DNA of 64,000 nt from assembly GCA_963834715.1 (NCBI GenBank), contig CAWIDE010000006.1, positions 868,001 through 932,000 on the forward strand. Direction: 5' to 3'. A program made the position numbers and the translations under genes. The stretch is from CAVSUZ01 sp963834715 (GTDB lineage Bacteria; Pseudomonadota; Alphaproteobacteria; Acetobacterales; Acetobacteraceae). Under the pieces are notes generated by a model. The model was not told where the DNA came from, did not search any database, and saw nothing but the letters and a program-made list of their open reading frames with translations. Positions 55,942 through 64,000 of the stretch are shown in pieces (position 1 is the stretch's first letter; each line of letters opens with the position of its first letter).

Positions 55942-58122
55942 CTAGTCGAGATAATATTGCCGCATAGTATGCAGACTCTTCCGATCGTACTCCTCGCTGT
56001 ACAGTGATACTTGGTTCATATCAACCTGCGAGAGCACAACGCCCGTGACGTTCGCTCCAGCCGCCCGCAGCCGGTCCAGACAGGATGAGGCGGCGGCCCG
56101 GCTGGTATCCTGCCAACGGCATACGAAAATGGTCTGATCGCTGACGCTCGCATAAATCAACGCTTCCGACATTCCCATCAACGGCGGGGCGTCGATGATT
56201 ACCAGCGAGTAGTGGCGTTTCATCTCGTCAACCAGAACGCGAAGCCGTTCTAGATCTGGCCCCAGATAGGCGCCGACACGAGGACGCCCGGACGGGATAA
56301 AGTGCATCGGTCCCGCGCCGTTCTTGACGACCACCGATTCGAGCGATGCCTGGCCGGTGACAAGATCTGTGAACCCGGGTGGATCATTGCGCGGTATGGC
56401 GGCGGACTTGCGGTAATCGCCGTCAACCAGCAGCACCGACCGGCCCTCGCGCGCGGAAATCTCCGCGAGCCAATAGCACAACGTGCTCTTGCCCTCTTGC
56501 CCGACCGCCGAGGTGACCGTAACTGCGGTTGATGCGCCGGGCGTGTTGTTCGCCAAGGCGATGGCAGCCCCCAGGGAGCGAACCGATTCTGCCGCAGCCG
56601 AGAATGGCCGCTGGCCCACATAGCGCTTCAGCGGCACGCCAAGCCGCCGCGCGCTCGGCAAGGTGGGGACGATGCTAAGCAGCGGCAACGAGAAGTCCAT
56701 GCTGACGCGGCTGATGTCCTTGAAACCGGTGGCGAATTTCTCCCGGCTCCAGGCTACGCCCGCGCCGCAGACCAAGCCTAGGATCAAGCCCCCAACAAGG
56801 AATTTCTTCGGCTCGGGGAAAGAGGGCAACGCCGGAACCTCGGCGCTTGAGATCACCTCGGTCTTGGCCGCAAGAATCGGCGCACGATCGGCCAGCTCGA
56901 CCGAGCGCTTCAGGAAACTGGCGTACACTGTGCTGGCGTCGGCAGCCTCACGCTCCAGCGCCTCGAGCTGAGCAAGCGGCGCATTGGCCGTTTCATAGTG
57001 CCCCTTCAGCGAGCCAAGGTTCTGCTGCAGCCGATTCACCTCGGCCTGATGCAGCGCCACCTCGTTCTTGATGTTGCTCAGGGCCCGCCTGGTCTCAGCC
57101 GCCATTCTGGCTTTCGTATCGCCTATCTGCCGATCGATCTGGCTAAGCATGCCGCTGCGGTACGTATCGGCCAGGTAGGAGCGCTTCATTTCCAGTTGGT
57201 CCAGATTTCTGGCCATCTCAACCAGGATCGGTTCGTTCTGGAGCTGGACCATCGCGCTGGCTGTGCCACCGCGCAACGCCTCCCGCAGCGCCGTTTCCTC
57301 CGCCTGTGCCGCAGCCAACTGCGCTTGCGCCTGCGCGAGTTGGTTGGCCGCGCTGCCAATCTCCTGGCCGATCAACGGGGCCATCTTGTCACCCGCTAGC
57401 GTTTGCGTCAGCCCATGCAGCTGCCGGAACTGCGCCACCGCTTGCTCCGCGGCAACCCAGCGCGCCCGCAGTTCCTGGCTACGCTGGTTCAGCCAGCCTG
57501 CCGTTCTGTCAAACTCGTTGGCCTGCTGACCGATCTCCTGCTTTTGCAGATCGGCAATCAGCGTGTTGACTACCTTGGCCGCAAAGACGGGGTCCCGGTC
57601 GGTGTAGGAGACACCCACCGCTCCTGAGTTGGCCGTGGTCGATTTGACCGGCGCCACACTTAGATTTTGCTGGAACGCATAGATCCGTTTGTTGAACTCC
57701 TGGGCAGGCATCATCGGCGGACATAGGAACCGGGGCGTCCATTTGATCGGGCACAGGTGCGTCACGATAAATCCATTCGGCGCCTCGATTCCCAGTTGCT
57801 GCACCACCTGGCCTGCGACCGAAGGCGCCTGAAGTGCCGCAACCAGTGTGCCTAGCTGCTGCGCTGCCATGTTGGCATCGATATTCGGTCCATTCCCCTG
57901 TTGGAAGGGATCGGGCTCCTGGTGCCTGACGGCAACCTCCGCGTCTGCAGTGTATTTCGCAGGCACCACCGCCATCATCGCCGCCGCCGCCACGAGGCCC
58001 AAAAACCCGCCGAATGCAATTAGCAGTTTGTGTCGCGAAAGGACGCGCAATGCTTCGCGGAACCCGCTTTCCGCAGCCGGCTCTGGCCGAAAATCCGCGG
58101 GATTTTCAAAGGTGAATGACAC
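55942..58122 (-). CDS. EPS chain-length determinant with C-terminal tyrosine kinase (GumC/Wzc-like)
   Basis: Inner-membrane co-polymerase that controls chain length and export. 726 residues: TM1 at ~33-55, a Wzz-type periplasmic domain with long coiled coil (~190-400), TM2 (GGLILGLVCGAGVAW) and a cytoplasmic BY-kinase with Walker A SAVGQEGKST (~540), Walker A' VLLVDGDYRKS and Walker B LVIIDAPP. The C-terminus ends in a tyrosine cluster (YSEEYDRKSLHTMRQYYLD), the usual autophosphorylation site. GTG start with GGAAGGAA upstream. Kinase and Wzz are fused, unlike xanthan GumC. Confidence 0.92.
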   Translation of the reverse strand: MSFTFENPADFRPEPAAESGFREALRVLSRHKLLIAFGGFLGLVAAAAMMAVVPAKYTADAEVAVRHQEPDPFQQGNGPNIDANMAAQQLGTLVAALQAPSVAGQVVQQLGIEAPNGFIVTHLCPIKWTPRFLCPPMMPAQEFNKRIYAFQQNLSVAPVKSTTANSGAVGVSYTDRDPVFAAKVVNTLIADLQKQEIGQQANEFDRTAGWLNQRSQELRARWVAAEQAVAQFRQLHGLTQTLAGDKMAPLIGQEIGSAANQLAQAQAQLAAAQAEETALREALRGGTASAMVQLQNEPILVEMARNLDQLEMKRSYLADTYRSGMLSQIDRQIGDTKARMAAETRRALSNIKNEVALHQAEVNRLQQNLGSLKGHYETANAPLAQLEALEREAADASTVYASFLKRSVELADRAPILAAKTEVISSAEVPALPSFPEPKKFLVGGLILGLVCGAGVAWSREKFATGFKDISRVSMDFSLPLLSIVPTLPSARRLGVPLKRYVGQRPFSAAAESVRSLGAAIALANNTPGASTAVTVTSAVGQEGKSTLCYWLAEISAREGRSVLLVDGDYRKSAAIPRNDPPGFTDLVTGQASLESVVVKNGAGPMHFIPSGRPRVGAYLGPDLERLRVLVDEMKRHYSLVIIDAPPLMGMSEALIYASVSDQTIFVCRWQDTSRAAASSCLDRLRAAGANVTGVVLSQVDMNQVSLYSEEYDRKSLHTMRQYYLD

Positions 58123-58151
58123 GGTGTTCCTTCCTTTTTATCGGCCTGCCC

Positions 58152-58979
58152 TCAGGAACGTTCCGAGGGTTCAGCAGTCGGGTGATTCAGGGTGGTGGCG
58201 ATCAGTTCGCTCAGGACGGCGACTCCGAAACTCGGCAGCCCAAGTAGATACCGCCGCCACAGTCGTCGGGGTTCTATCGCCAGCCGGACCGCCCATTCCA
58301 GTCCGCAGTTGGCGACCCAGCGCGGCGGGCGGCTGACGCGTCCGGCGGCATGGTCGACCAAGGCGCCGGCCGTTATCGCGACTCTGGCGTTCAACGCCTG
58401 CCAATACGTCGCCAGCCAGCGTTCCTGCAGCGGCATGCCCATGTTGACGAAGAGCAGGTCGGGGGAGGTGCGGTTGATTTCGGCGATTATCTGCCGGTTG
58501 TCGGCGGAGCCTGGTTCATGATCGAAGAAACCGTGCTGTGTCCCGGCGGTCCTTAATCCGGTCTGTGCTTCAAAATTGTGGGCCGCCCGCTCTACCACGC
58601 CCGGAGCGCCACCGAGCCAGAACACCGAGCTGTTCGCAGCCGCCAGTTTCTGGGCAGCCGCGCCCACCCATTCCGGAGGCGTCGTACGGTGCAGGTTGCG
58701 GCGGCGCAGGATCAATGAGGCGAGCTGGATGCCGGCGCCATCACAAAACACCAGATCGGCACCACCAAGGAAGTCGTTCAGCCAGGCATTTTGCCGCGCC
58801 AGCATCAGCATGTTGGCATTGACATTCAACACCAGCAGCCGTCGCCGCTCCAATACCGCCGAGCAGACCTCGGCAACGATGCTTTCTATTGAAACATCGT
58901 CCACACGCACGCCGAGAAGCTGTGTGGTTTCGTATCCCAGCCTCACACTCATGGGCTCAATGCATTGTGCGCCGCTCAT
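58152..58979 (-). CDS. WecG/TagA/CpsF-family glycosyltransferase (GumM-like)
   Basis: GT26 transferase adding a sugar to the lipid-linked intermediate. 275 residues: VDDVSIESIVAEV, NVNANMLMLARQN, LVFCDGAGIQLAS, SSVFWLGGAPGVVERAA and LLFVNMGMPLQERW are the family blocks. Start set at ATG 58979, with AGGAG ten bases upstream and 13 bases after the preceding stop; ATG 59009 would overlap that gene and lacks a ribosome-binding site. Confidence 0.9.
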   Translation of the reverse strand: MSGAQCIEPMSVRLGYETTQLLGVRVDDVSIESIVAEVCSAVLERRRLLVLNVNANMLMLARQNAWLNDFLGGADLVFCDGAGIQLASLILRRRNLHRTTPPEWVGAAAQKLAAANSSVFWLGGAPGVVERAAHNFEAQTGLRTAGTQHGFFDHEPGSADNRQIIAEINRTSPDLLFVNMGMPLQERWLATYWQALNARVAITAGALVDHAAGRVSRPPRWVANCGLEWAVRLAIEPRRLWRRYLLGLPSFGVAVLSELIATTLNHPTAEPSERS

Positions 58980-58992
58980 CTCACCAACGCTC

Positions 58993-60456
58993 CTAGTACG
59001 CTTGCTCATCGCGGAAGACCAGCAGGCACGTCTTTAGGATAATTCGAAGATCCAGTACCAGCGACCAGTTATCGATGTAGAATAGGTCATACTCTGTGCG
59101 GCGCAGTGCTTTCTCAACCGTGTCCAGACGTCCGCGCCAGCCGTTCACCTGGGCCCAGCCGGTGAGGCCGGGCTTCACGCGGTGTCGCGCCGCATAGTTC
59201 TCCACCACCTCTGCCAACGGGAGCCCACCCGTGGTCGTGCCGAGAGCATGCGGCCGCGGACCGACAATCGACATCTGCCCAAGCAGCACGTTGAACAGCT
59301 GCGGCAACTCATCCAGGCTATGCCGGCGGAGGAAACCACCGACCCGCGTCAGCCGCGGATCATTTCTCTCGGTCTGCTTCCTTGCTAGACGATCCTCCAT
59401 GTTCGCCCACATCGTGCGAAATTTAAAGACCGTGAAGATCTGGCCATCAAACCCTTCACGCGGCTGCCGGAAGATCACCGGTCCGCGGGATTCGAGCTTA
59501 ATCGCCAGTGCCGCGCACAATAGAAGCGGCGCCAGCAGCACTATCACCAGGCTGGCCAGGATGATGTCCTCAAGCCGTTTCAATACATACGAAAATCCCG
59601 AGATCGGACGATCGGCAACACGAAAAACTGGCACCCCGTGCTCCACCGCGACCTCACATGGCAACCCGGCGGCGCCGCTCAGCGGAGGGACAATCCGCAC
59701 ATTCAGCGGACGGCTGGAGAGATGCCGGATCAATTGGAGCGCGTCACGGCCATCCCCGTCGGGAAGCGTGACGAACACCCGCTCGGCGTCCAGTGCGTGG
59801 ATGACCTCGGCGGCGTGCGGGTCGTCCTCGCTTGAGTAGGGGACGGTTACGACATCGTAGGGGCATCGCGCATTGCGCAGCATTCGTGCTACTCGCTCGG
59901 TGTCGCTCCCGGCGCCGATCACCACTGCTCTCTTGCCGCTGCAAAGCGTCAATTCGCGCGGACCAATCAGGAGCCATACCACCCGCATCGCGACGGCACT
60001 TGCCAATCCAAGCGCGAGAAACAGCAGAGTCCATTCCGTAGAAACGCGCGAGCTTACCACCCAGGGCCGCTCCGGCCCCTGAGCGGCCAGCATCGCGGTG
60101 GAGAATAGTCCCATAAGCCCGGCGGCATAAACCCACGAGAGCAGGACGGCAGGAATACTGCCCTTTCCGGTAGCAATCGCGCTCACGCGATACACGCCAT
60201 GCTGCCAAAGAGACAGGGAAACAAACAATCCAGCCGCTATGATCATCCAGCCGCCCCATCGCGCTCCATCCGGACTAGCGGTGAGCCACGGGCGGAGCTG
60301 CAATCCGGGGACCAGTACATAATCACTGGCGCATGCGCTCACGATGGCGATGAGCAGATCACAGACGCAGAATGCTGCTATCAGCGTGGCAATAGATACC
60401 TGTCGCTTAGCGCGATTGGCCTGCCATAACGGGAATGGACCCGAAGTTGCTGACAT
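58993..60456 (-). CDS. undecaprenyl-phosphate glucose phosphotransferase (GumD/WbaP-type)
   Basis: Starts EPS repeat-unit synthesis by transferring glucose-1-phosphate to undecaprenyl phosphate. ~487 residues: several N-terminal membrane helices, a Rossmann-like middle (RAVVIGAGSDTERVA) and the C-terminal sugar-transferase domain with KRLEDIILASLVIVLLAP, VFKFRTM, RRHSLDELPQLFNVLLGQMSIVGPRP and KPGLTGWAQVNG. Start taken at ATG 60456 (AGGTGA eight bases upstream); ATG 60495 is also possible. First gene of the minus-strand EPS operon. Confidence 0.92.
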   Translation of the reverse strand: MSATSGPFPLWQANRAKRQVSIATLIAAFCVCDLLIAIVSACASDYVLVPGLQLRPWLTASPDGARWGGWMIIAAGLFVSLSLWQHGVYRVSAIATGKGSIPAVLLSWVYAAGLMGLFSTAMLAAQGPERPWVVSSRVSTEWTLLFLALGLASAVAMRVVWLLIGPRELTLCSGKRAVVIGAGSDTERVARMLRNARCPYDVVTVPYSSEDDPHAAEVIHALDAERVFVTLPDGDGRDALQLIRHLSSRPLNVRIVPPLSGAAGLPCEVAVEHGVPVFRVADRPISGFSYVLKRLEDIILASLVIVLLAPLLLCAALAIKLESRGPVIFRQPREGFDGQIFTVFKFRTMWANMEDRLARKQTERNDPRLTRVGGFLRRHSLDELPQLFNVLLGQMSIVGPRPHALGTTTGGLPLAEVVENYAARHRVKPGLTGWAQVNGWRGRLDTVEKALRRTEYDLFYIDNWSLVLDLRIILKTCLLVFRDEQAY

Positions 60457-60709
60457 TGCTTGCTTCACCTGATTTAAGCCCACTGGAGCGGCCATTTTCG
60501 GCGCATTTCCGTCCCAGCACGTTTCGCAACGAACGACTGTGACGCGGAAAAGACCCTTAGAAACCGCGCGACTCTCGAATATCGGCCATTGCCTGCTCGG
60601 CCACACCCGAAACGGGCCGGAGACACAACACTTCTAATCCACGCCTTGGTAAACAAAAGACTCTGTGAGTAGAGAAACGCGCGCCCAACAACGAACATGC
60701 CGGCTGAGC

Positions 60710-60735
60710 GTTTACGTGTCCGGTGCAACGTAAAC
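60710..60735. promoter_or_regulatory. inverted repeat upstream of the EPS operon
   Basis: GTTTACGT (60710-60717) and ACGTAAAC (60728-60735) form perfect 8-base arms around a 10-base spacer, one helical turn apart centre to centre plus. It sits 254 bases upstream of the priming transferase start and just 3' of the GH5 gene, in the only long gap (60457-60763) of the cluster. A regulator-binding operator is a reasonable guess; no regulator gene is nearby. Confidence 0.4.
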
Positions 60736-60763
60736 ATATGTCGGGCGGCGCTAAAACCAGCGC

Positions 60764-61783
60764 TTATCCGCGCTGAGGAGCAAACGCGCGGAGTATCGCC
60801 AGTTGCGGCTTGGTCTGCCCGCCAACAGGCGCAACGGAAAACGGGTAGTTGCCCCACCACGCACCACCCGCCCAGATTGTCCCACCCTGCCAAACACTCG
60901 CGTTCTCCGCCAGGTAGCTCAACATGTTTCGCAACGCGGTCAGGCTCGGCGGGTTATTTGCCACGCCAAACTCCCCGAGGAACAGGCGATGGTGGGTCTC
61001 GCGTGCCCAGTCGGTGATCGCCGACAGCCGCTGGACACCGACTTGCGTTGACACCACTCCCCAATGAGTTCCCGAGCCATCCGCGTCGAGATATTGATGC
61101 ACCTCGAATGCAAAGTTGTTGCCAGGGTCTTTTATGCCGTTGCCGAGCACCGCTGCGTTCCCCGAGGACAGCCAGGTCCAGGCACCGTCCCAGGCAATGC
61201 CTGGAACCAGGATCTCCTGTCGGGCGCCCGCCCCGCGAATCGCGGCAATGGCCGCGTTGGCCGCAGGCAGCCACTGCGTTGGCGTTTGCACATGAGGTTC
61301 GTTCATCAAGCCGAAGAGGACATTTCTGTCATCTGCAAACGCTTTCGCCAGCCGGGACCATAGATCGGCGAACGCCGGATCAGGGGTCTGCGGGCTCCCC
61401 ACCAGATGGCCGTAGCCCATCCCGTAGTTATGGATATCGATACTGAGCTTCATCCCGTGCTCCGCGGCGCAGCGCACGATGCCCTTGATCAACAGAATTT
61501 GATAGGAGCTCAGAGGCCGGTCTTGGAGCGGCTGCAACCGCTCCCACTGCACCGGCAACCGGATGACATTAAAGCCCTGGCGGGCATAATACCCGATCTC
61601 CTGGCAAGTCGGAAATATGTAGTCCTGGCTAAGAGTACCTGGCAGTTTTTCGGGATTTAATTCGGCACCAGAGAGATTGACCCCAACGAGCGAGAGCCCT
61701 TCCGCTGCGTACGCGGATGAAACGTAACAGCTTAATATAACCAGAACCACCAGCGTGACGCGCTGCACAAATCGCCTGATCAT
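60764..61783 (-). CDS. secreted GH5-family glucanase
   Basis: Exported endoglucanase-type hydrolase, 339 residues. Signal peptide (LVVLVILSCYVSSAYA, cleaved ~27), then VGVNLSGAELNPEKLPG, NVIRLPVQWERLQP, SIDIHNYG, catalytic acid Glu162 in LMNEPH and nucleophile Glu271 in FLGEFGV. Similar cellulase-like genes occur in acetan and cellulose clusters, where they trim or edit the polymer. It is on the minus strand, upstream of the priming transferase. Confidence 0.88.
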   Translation of the reverse strand: MIRRFVQRVTLVVLVILSCYVSSAYAAEGLSLVGVNLSGAELNPEKLPGTLSQDYIFPTCQEIGYYARQGFNVIRLPVQWERLQPLQDRPLSSYQILLIKGIVRCAAEHGMKLSIDIHNYGMGYGHLVGSPQTPDPAFADLWSRLAKAFADDRNVLFGLMNEPHVQTPTQWLPAANAAIAAIRGAGARQEILVPGIAWDGAWTWLSSGNAAVLGNGIKDPGNNFAFEVHQYLDADGSGTHWGVVSTQVGVQRLSAITDWARETHHRLFLGEFGVANNPPSLTALRNMLSYLAENASVWQGGTIWAGGAWWGNYPFSVAPVGGQTKPQLAILRAFAPQRG

Positions 61784-61990
61784 TCCTCGCCAGCCGCCCT
61801 GAAAGTTGATCCTATGGTTCCGGTGTCACGGTTGCCCGACGCGGGCCTATTAGCCTACGTGACCACCCTCCGCTATCCGGTAAATCGGGGTGTTGATTAT
61901 AGTGAATCGCAACGCGGGTCATCTGCACCAGGGAACAGGCGCCCGAAGGCCCGGTTTCCGTGGCCTGGAGCGTGCATCGCCGAACATCGC

Positions 61991-63014
61991 ATGAACGCAG
62001 TTCTTCCGCCGGCGCGTGCGCCGCAAGGTAATCTCCTTGGCGACGCACCGCCGTGCCCTGCGGATGCATCCAGCGATCCGAGGCTCTCCGTCATCATCCC
62101 TGCGAATGGGACGCCCCGAATATTTGTGGTCAACGGTGGGGGAGGTTCTGCGGCAGACCTTTACGGATTTTGAGATTTGCGTGCTCGACCAGTCGGCATC
62201 CGCGGAGGCCGATGAAGCTGCCGCGCAATTTATCGCGGAACATCCGGACCCGAGGCTTCGCTATATCCGACTGCGGGCAAGGGGCCTCCCGAACACCAGG
62301 AACGAGGGAATCACGCTTGCTCGCGGCGAGATCATCCTGTTCCTTGATGACGATGCAATTCTTCTGTCGCGAGACTTTTTGGCGGCACACGTGGCCTGCT
62401 ATGACGACGCGACTGTGGGCGGCCGGGTGGTCGAACGATTAATCGTCCCGAATACTCGCCGTGCAGCCGGCTACGTCTCCTGGGCCGGCAGGACGGTTGA
62501 GAGCCGTACGGTAATGCGGTCGTGCACTCTCCGTTCCGTGAAGGGCGCGAACATGGGTTTTCGGGCCCGTGTATTCCGGCGGGTCGGCGGCTACCTTGGT
62601 CTGCTGCCGTTTGTTGCTACCTTCGGTGTCATCGCGGCGTCGGGCGCAGTGCGATGGCGGTCCGCCGGCGCGATGCCGCGGCTGGCGCGCGCCGCGCGCG
62701 AGGGCATCGTAGCGGCTGCGCTTGGTCCCGACGATGCAGTCCCCTACGACCGGACAATGGGTCCACCAAGTGCCGACAACGCGCGGCCGAAAGATCCCGC
62801 CGATCGCAACCCGCATGAGAACGCCGCGGGTCTCGACCAGAATGGCGGTTTCGGTCGCCCCCTCTCCGGTGTCGAAGATAGCGGGGACGCTGACGTATCC
62901 GGGCCGATTCCCGAGACAGGCTGGCAGCTTCGCTTCGAGCCTGGGGCGAAGCTGAGCATTCTGGATTGCCTGATCGGTGGATTGCGCACATGGCGCCTTT
63001 GCCCGCCGAACTAG
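61991..63014 (+). CDS. GT2-family glycosyltransferase, frameshifted and with an odd insert
   Basis: From ATG 61991 the start reads DPRLSVIIPANG, then the frame must change near 62106-62112 (one extra G in AATGGGACG) to RPEYLWSTVGEVLRQTFTDFEICVLDQS and on to GLPNTRNEGITLARGEIILFLDDDAIL, the GT-A nucleotide and metal sites. After VGGYLGLLPFVATFG (~62630), about 240 in-frame bases of unrelated composition intervene before DADVSGPIPETGWQLRFEPGAKL. The expected family sequence would join these directly. Divergent from the GH5 gene; next to the flippase. Confidence 0.65.
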
Positions 63015-63020
63015 TCCGCC

Positions 63021-64000
63021 ATGAACATCGGATCCGGTGCTCGCATGACGTCATCACCTTTGCCCGGGAAAAGCGCACTCATGTCGCAAAGCAACGGGCA
63101 AGGCGCCAGCGTGGAACTGCGCCCCGAACCGGAGGCCGCCGCTGAAGCATCTCTCGGCGCGCGCGCTACCGCCGGTGCCGCATGGATCTTTGTGGAGAAC
63201 GGCTTCGTTCAGGGGCTGGCGTTCGTCGTCTTCGCGGTGATCGCCCGCTACGTGACCGCCGCAGATGTCGGTCTCATCAGCATCACGTTCATGATCACCC
63301 AGGGCACCCGAATGCTGCTGTTCGAGGGCATCGTGATGGCGGTTATCCGCAAATCAAGCCCCACAGCCATCGAGTTCACGACCGGCTTCTGGATGATGCT
63401 CGCGAACGCGACCGCCGCCACCGCTCTGATTGTCGCCGCTGCACCGGCATTGCAAACCGTCTTCGCCGCGCCGGGCCTTCAGAGCGTGATCAAGGCGATG
63501 AGCCTGACCGTGATGATGTACGGCGTTTCCTCCATGCAGGAGACCTGGCTTCTGCGGCACTTTCGTTTCAAGGCACTCGCATTGCGCGCCATCGTTGCCT
63601 CACTCGCCGGCGCCTGTGTGGGTGTCGTGCTCGCGCTTAGAAACTTCGGGGTGATGGCCTTGGTCAGCCAGCAACTGGTGATGATGGCCGTGAACGCCAC
63701 CCTGCTCTGGGTCGCCTGTCCATGGAAGCCCTCCTTACGCTTCTCACGTCCCGTCGCACGGGAAATCGCGACCTTCGCCTTCGGGCTGTTCCCCAGTCGC
63801 CTCATCGGCATGGCCAATCAGAATTGCGACACGATCCTCGTTGGGATCTTGTTCGGGCCGGCCAGCGTGGGCATCTATAACGTAGCCAAGCGAGCGCGCC
63901 TCGCCCTCCAACTAGTAGCCTGGGGACCGATAAACGGCGTTGTCCTGCCTACGTTCGCGGAACTTCAGGCCGAACCGGAGCGCTTCAGGAAAGGCGTGCT
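63021..64000 (+). CDS. Wzx-type polysaccharide flippase (MOP superfamily), runs off the window
   Basis: Inner-membrane protein that flips lipid-linked repeat units to the periplasm. The frame is open from ATG 63021 to the window end (~326 codons); ATG 63045 and ATG 63081 are alternative starts. TAGAAWIFVENGFVQGLAFVVFAVIARYV, a typical first helix pair, and later ANQNCDTILVGILFGPASVGIYNVAKR are family blocks. It completes the Wzx/Wzy-type pathway with the polymerase and chain-length kinase on the other strand. Confidence 0.88.
   Translation, partial: MNIGSGARMTSSPLPGKSALMSQSNGQGASVELRPEPEAAAEASLGARATAGAAWIFVENGFVQGLAFVVFAVIARYVTAADVGLISITFMITQGTRMLLFEGIVMAVIRKSSPTAIEFTTGFWMMLANATAATALIVAAAPALQTVFAAPGLQSVIKAMSLTVMMYGVSSMQETWLLRHFRFKALALRAIVASLAGACVGVVLALRNFGVMALVSQQLVMMAVNATLLWVACPWKPSLRFSRPVAREIATFAFGLFPSRLIGMANQNCDTILVGILFGPASVGIYNVAKRARLALQLVAWGPINGVVLPTFAELQAEPERFRKGV

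Overview
The window looks like chromosome from an alphaproteobacterium, most likely Acetobacteraceae. This is inferred from the high-GC coding bias, a gum/acetan-type exopolysaccharide cluster, a stand-alone B12-dependent ribonucleotide reductase, and the trmE-gidA-gidB-parA-parB block that usually lies near an alphaproteobacterial chromosome origin. No 16S rRNA or other decisive marker is present.

Layout. 1-2.7 kb: tail of an IS3-type element, a beta-carbonic anhydrase and a truncated Orn/Lys/Arg decarboxylase. 2.7-11 kb: accessory DNA with duplicated phage-type gene starts, an IS630 transposase, and a decayed satellite-like integrated element (tyrosine integrase, unknown ORF, AlpA-like HTH, toprim/zinc-ribbon primase, DUF927 ATPase). 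The element is followed by a dense array of the 8-mer TGGGAACC and bordered on the right by the 3' half of a tRNA-Thr gene. 11-18.6 kb: gene remnants, a multiply frameshifted mannonate dehydratase, a class II ribonucleotide reductase and a secreted PQQ-like beta-propeller protein. 18.7-24.8 kb: an MFS transporter behind a complete branched-chain-amino-acid/amide-type ABC operon, including a shrunken duplicate of its binding protein. 25-30.5 kb: a glycosyltransferase split by a cleanly delimited IS701-type insertion, a methyltransferase, and a glycine-rich RTX-like secreted protein.

30.9-38.3 kb is core chromosome: parB, parA, rsmG, mnmG and mnmE, with a parS site exactly at the mnmG/rsmG junction and cdh inserted on the opposite strand. 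38.3-42.4 kb is a seven-gene Mrp/Mbh-type cation/proton antiporter operon without a full MrpA. 43.3-47.6 kb contains IS1634 and IS3 elements that have damaged the 5' ends of rlpA and of a DUF2272 lipoprotein gene. 47.7-50.2 kb holds an alcohol dehydrogenase and a divergent class III aminotransferase. 51.1-64 kb is a gum-like exopolysaccharide cluster: priming transferase, WecG/GumM-type transferase, chain-length/tyrosine kinase, GT4 transferase, polymerase, PhyH-type dioxygenase, GH5 glucanase, GT2 transferase and flippase, plus a degenerate GT4 copy.

Many otherwise conserved genes carry single-base frameshifts. At six of them the lesion is an apparent extra C after GTAC (or the complement), which points to a context-dependent sequencing error or mutational hotspot rather than ordinary gene decay. 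Treat the broken status of parA, mnmG and the polymerase as provisional.
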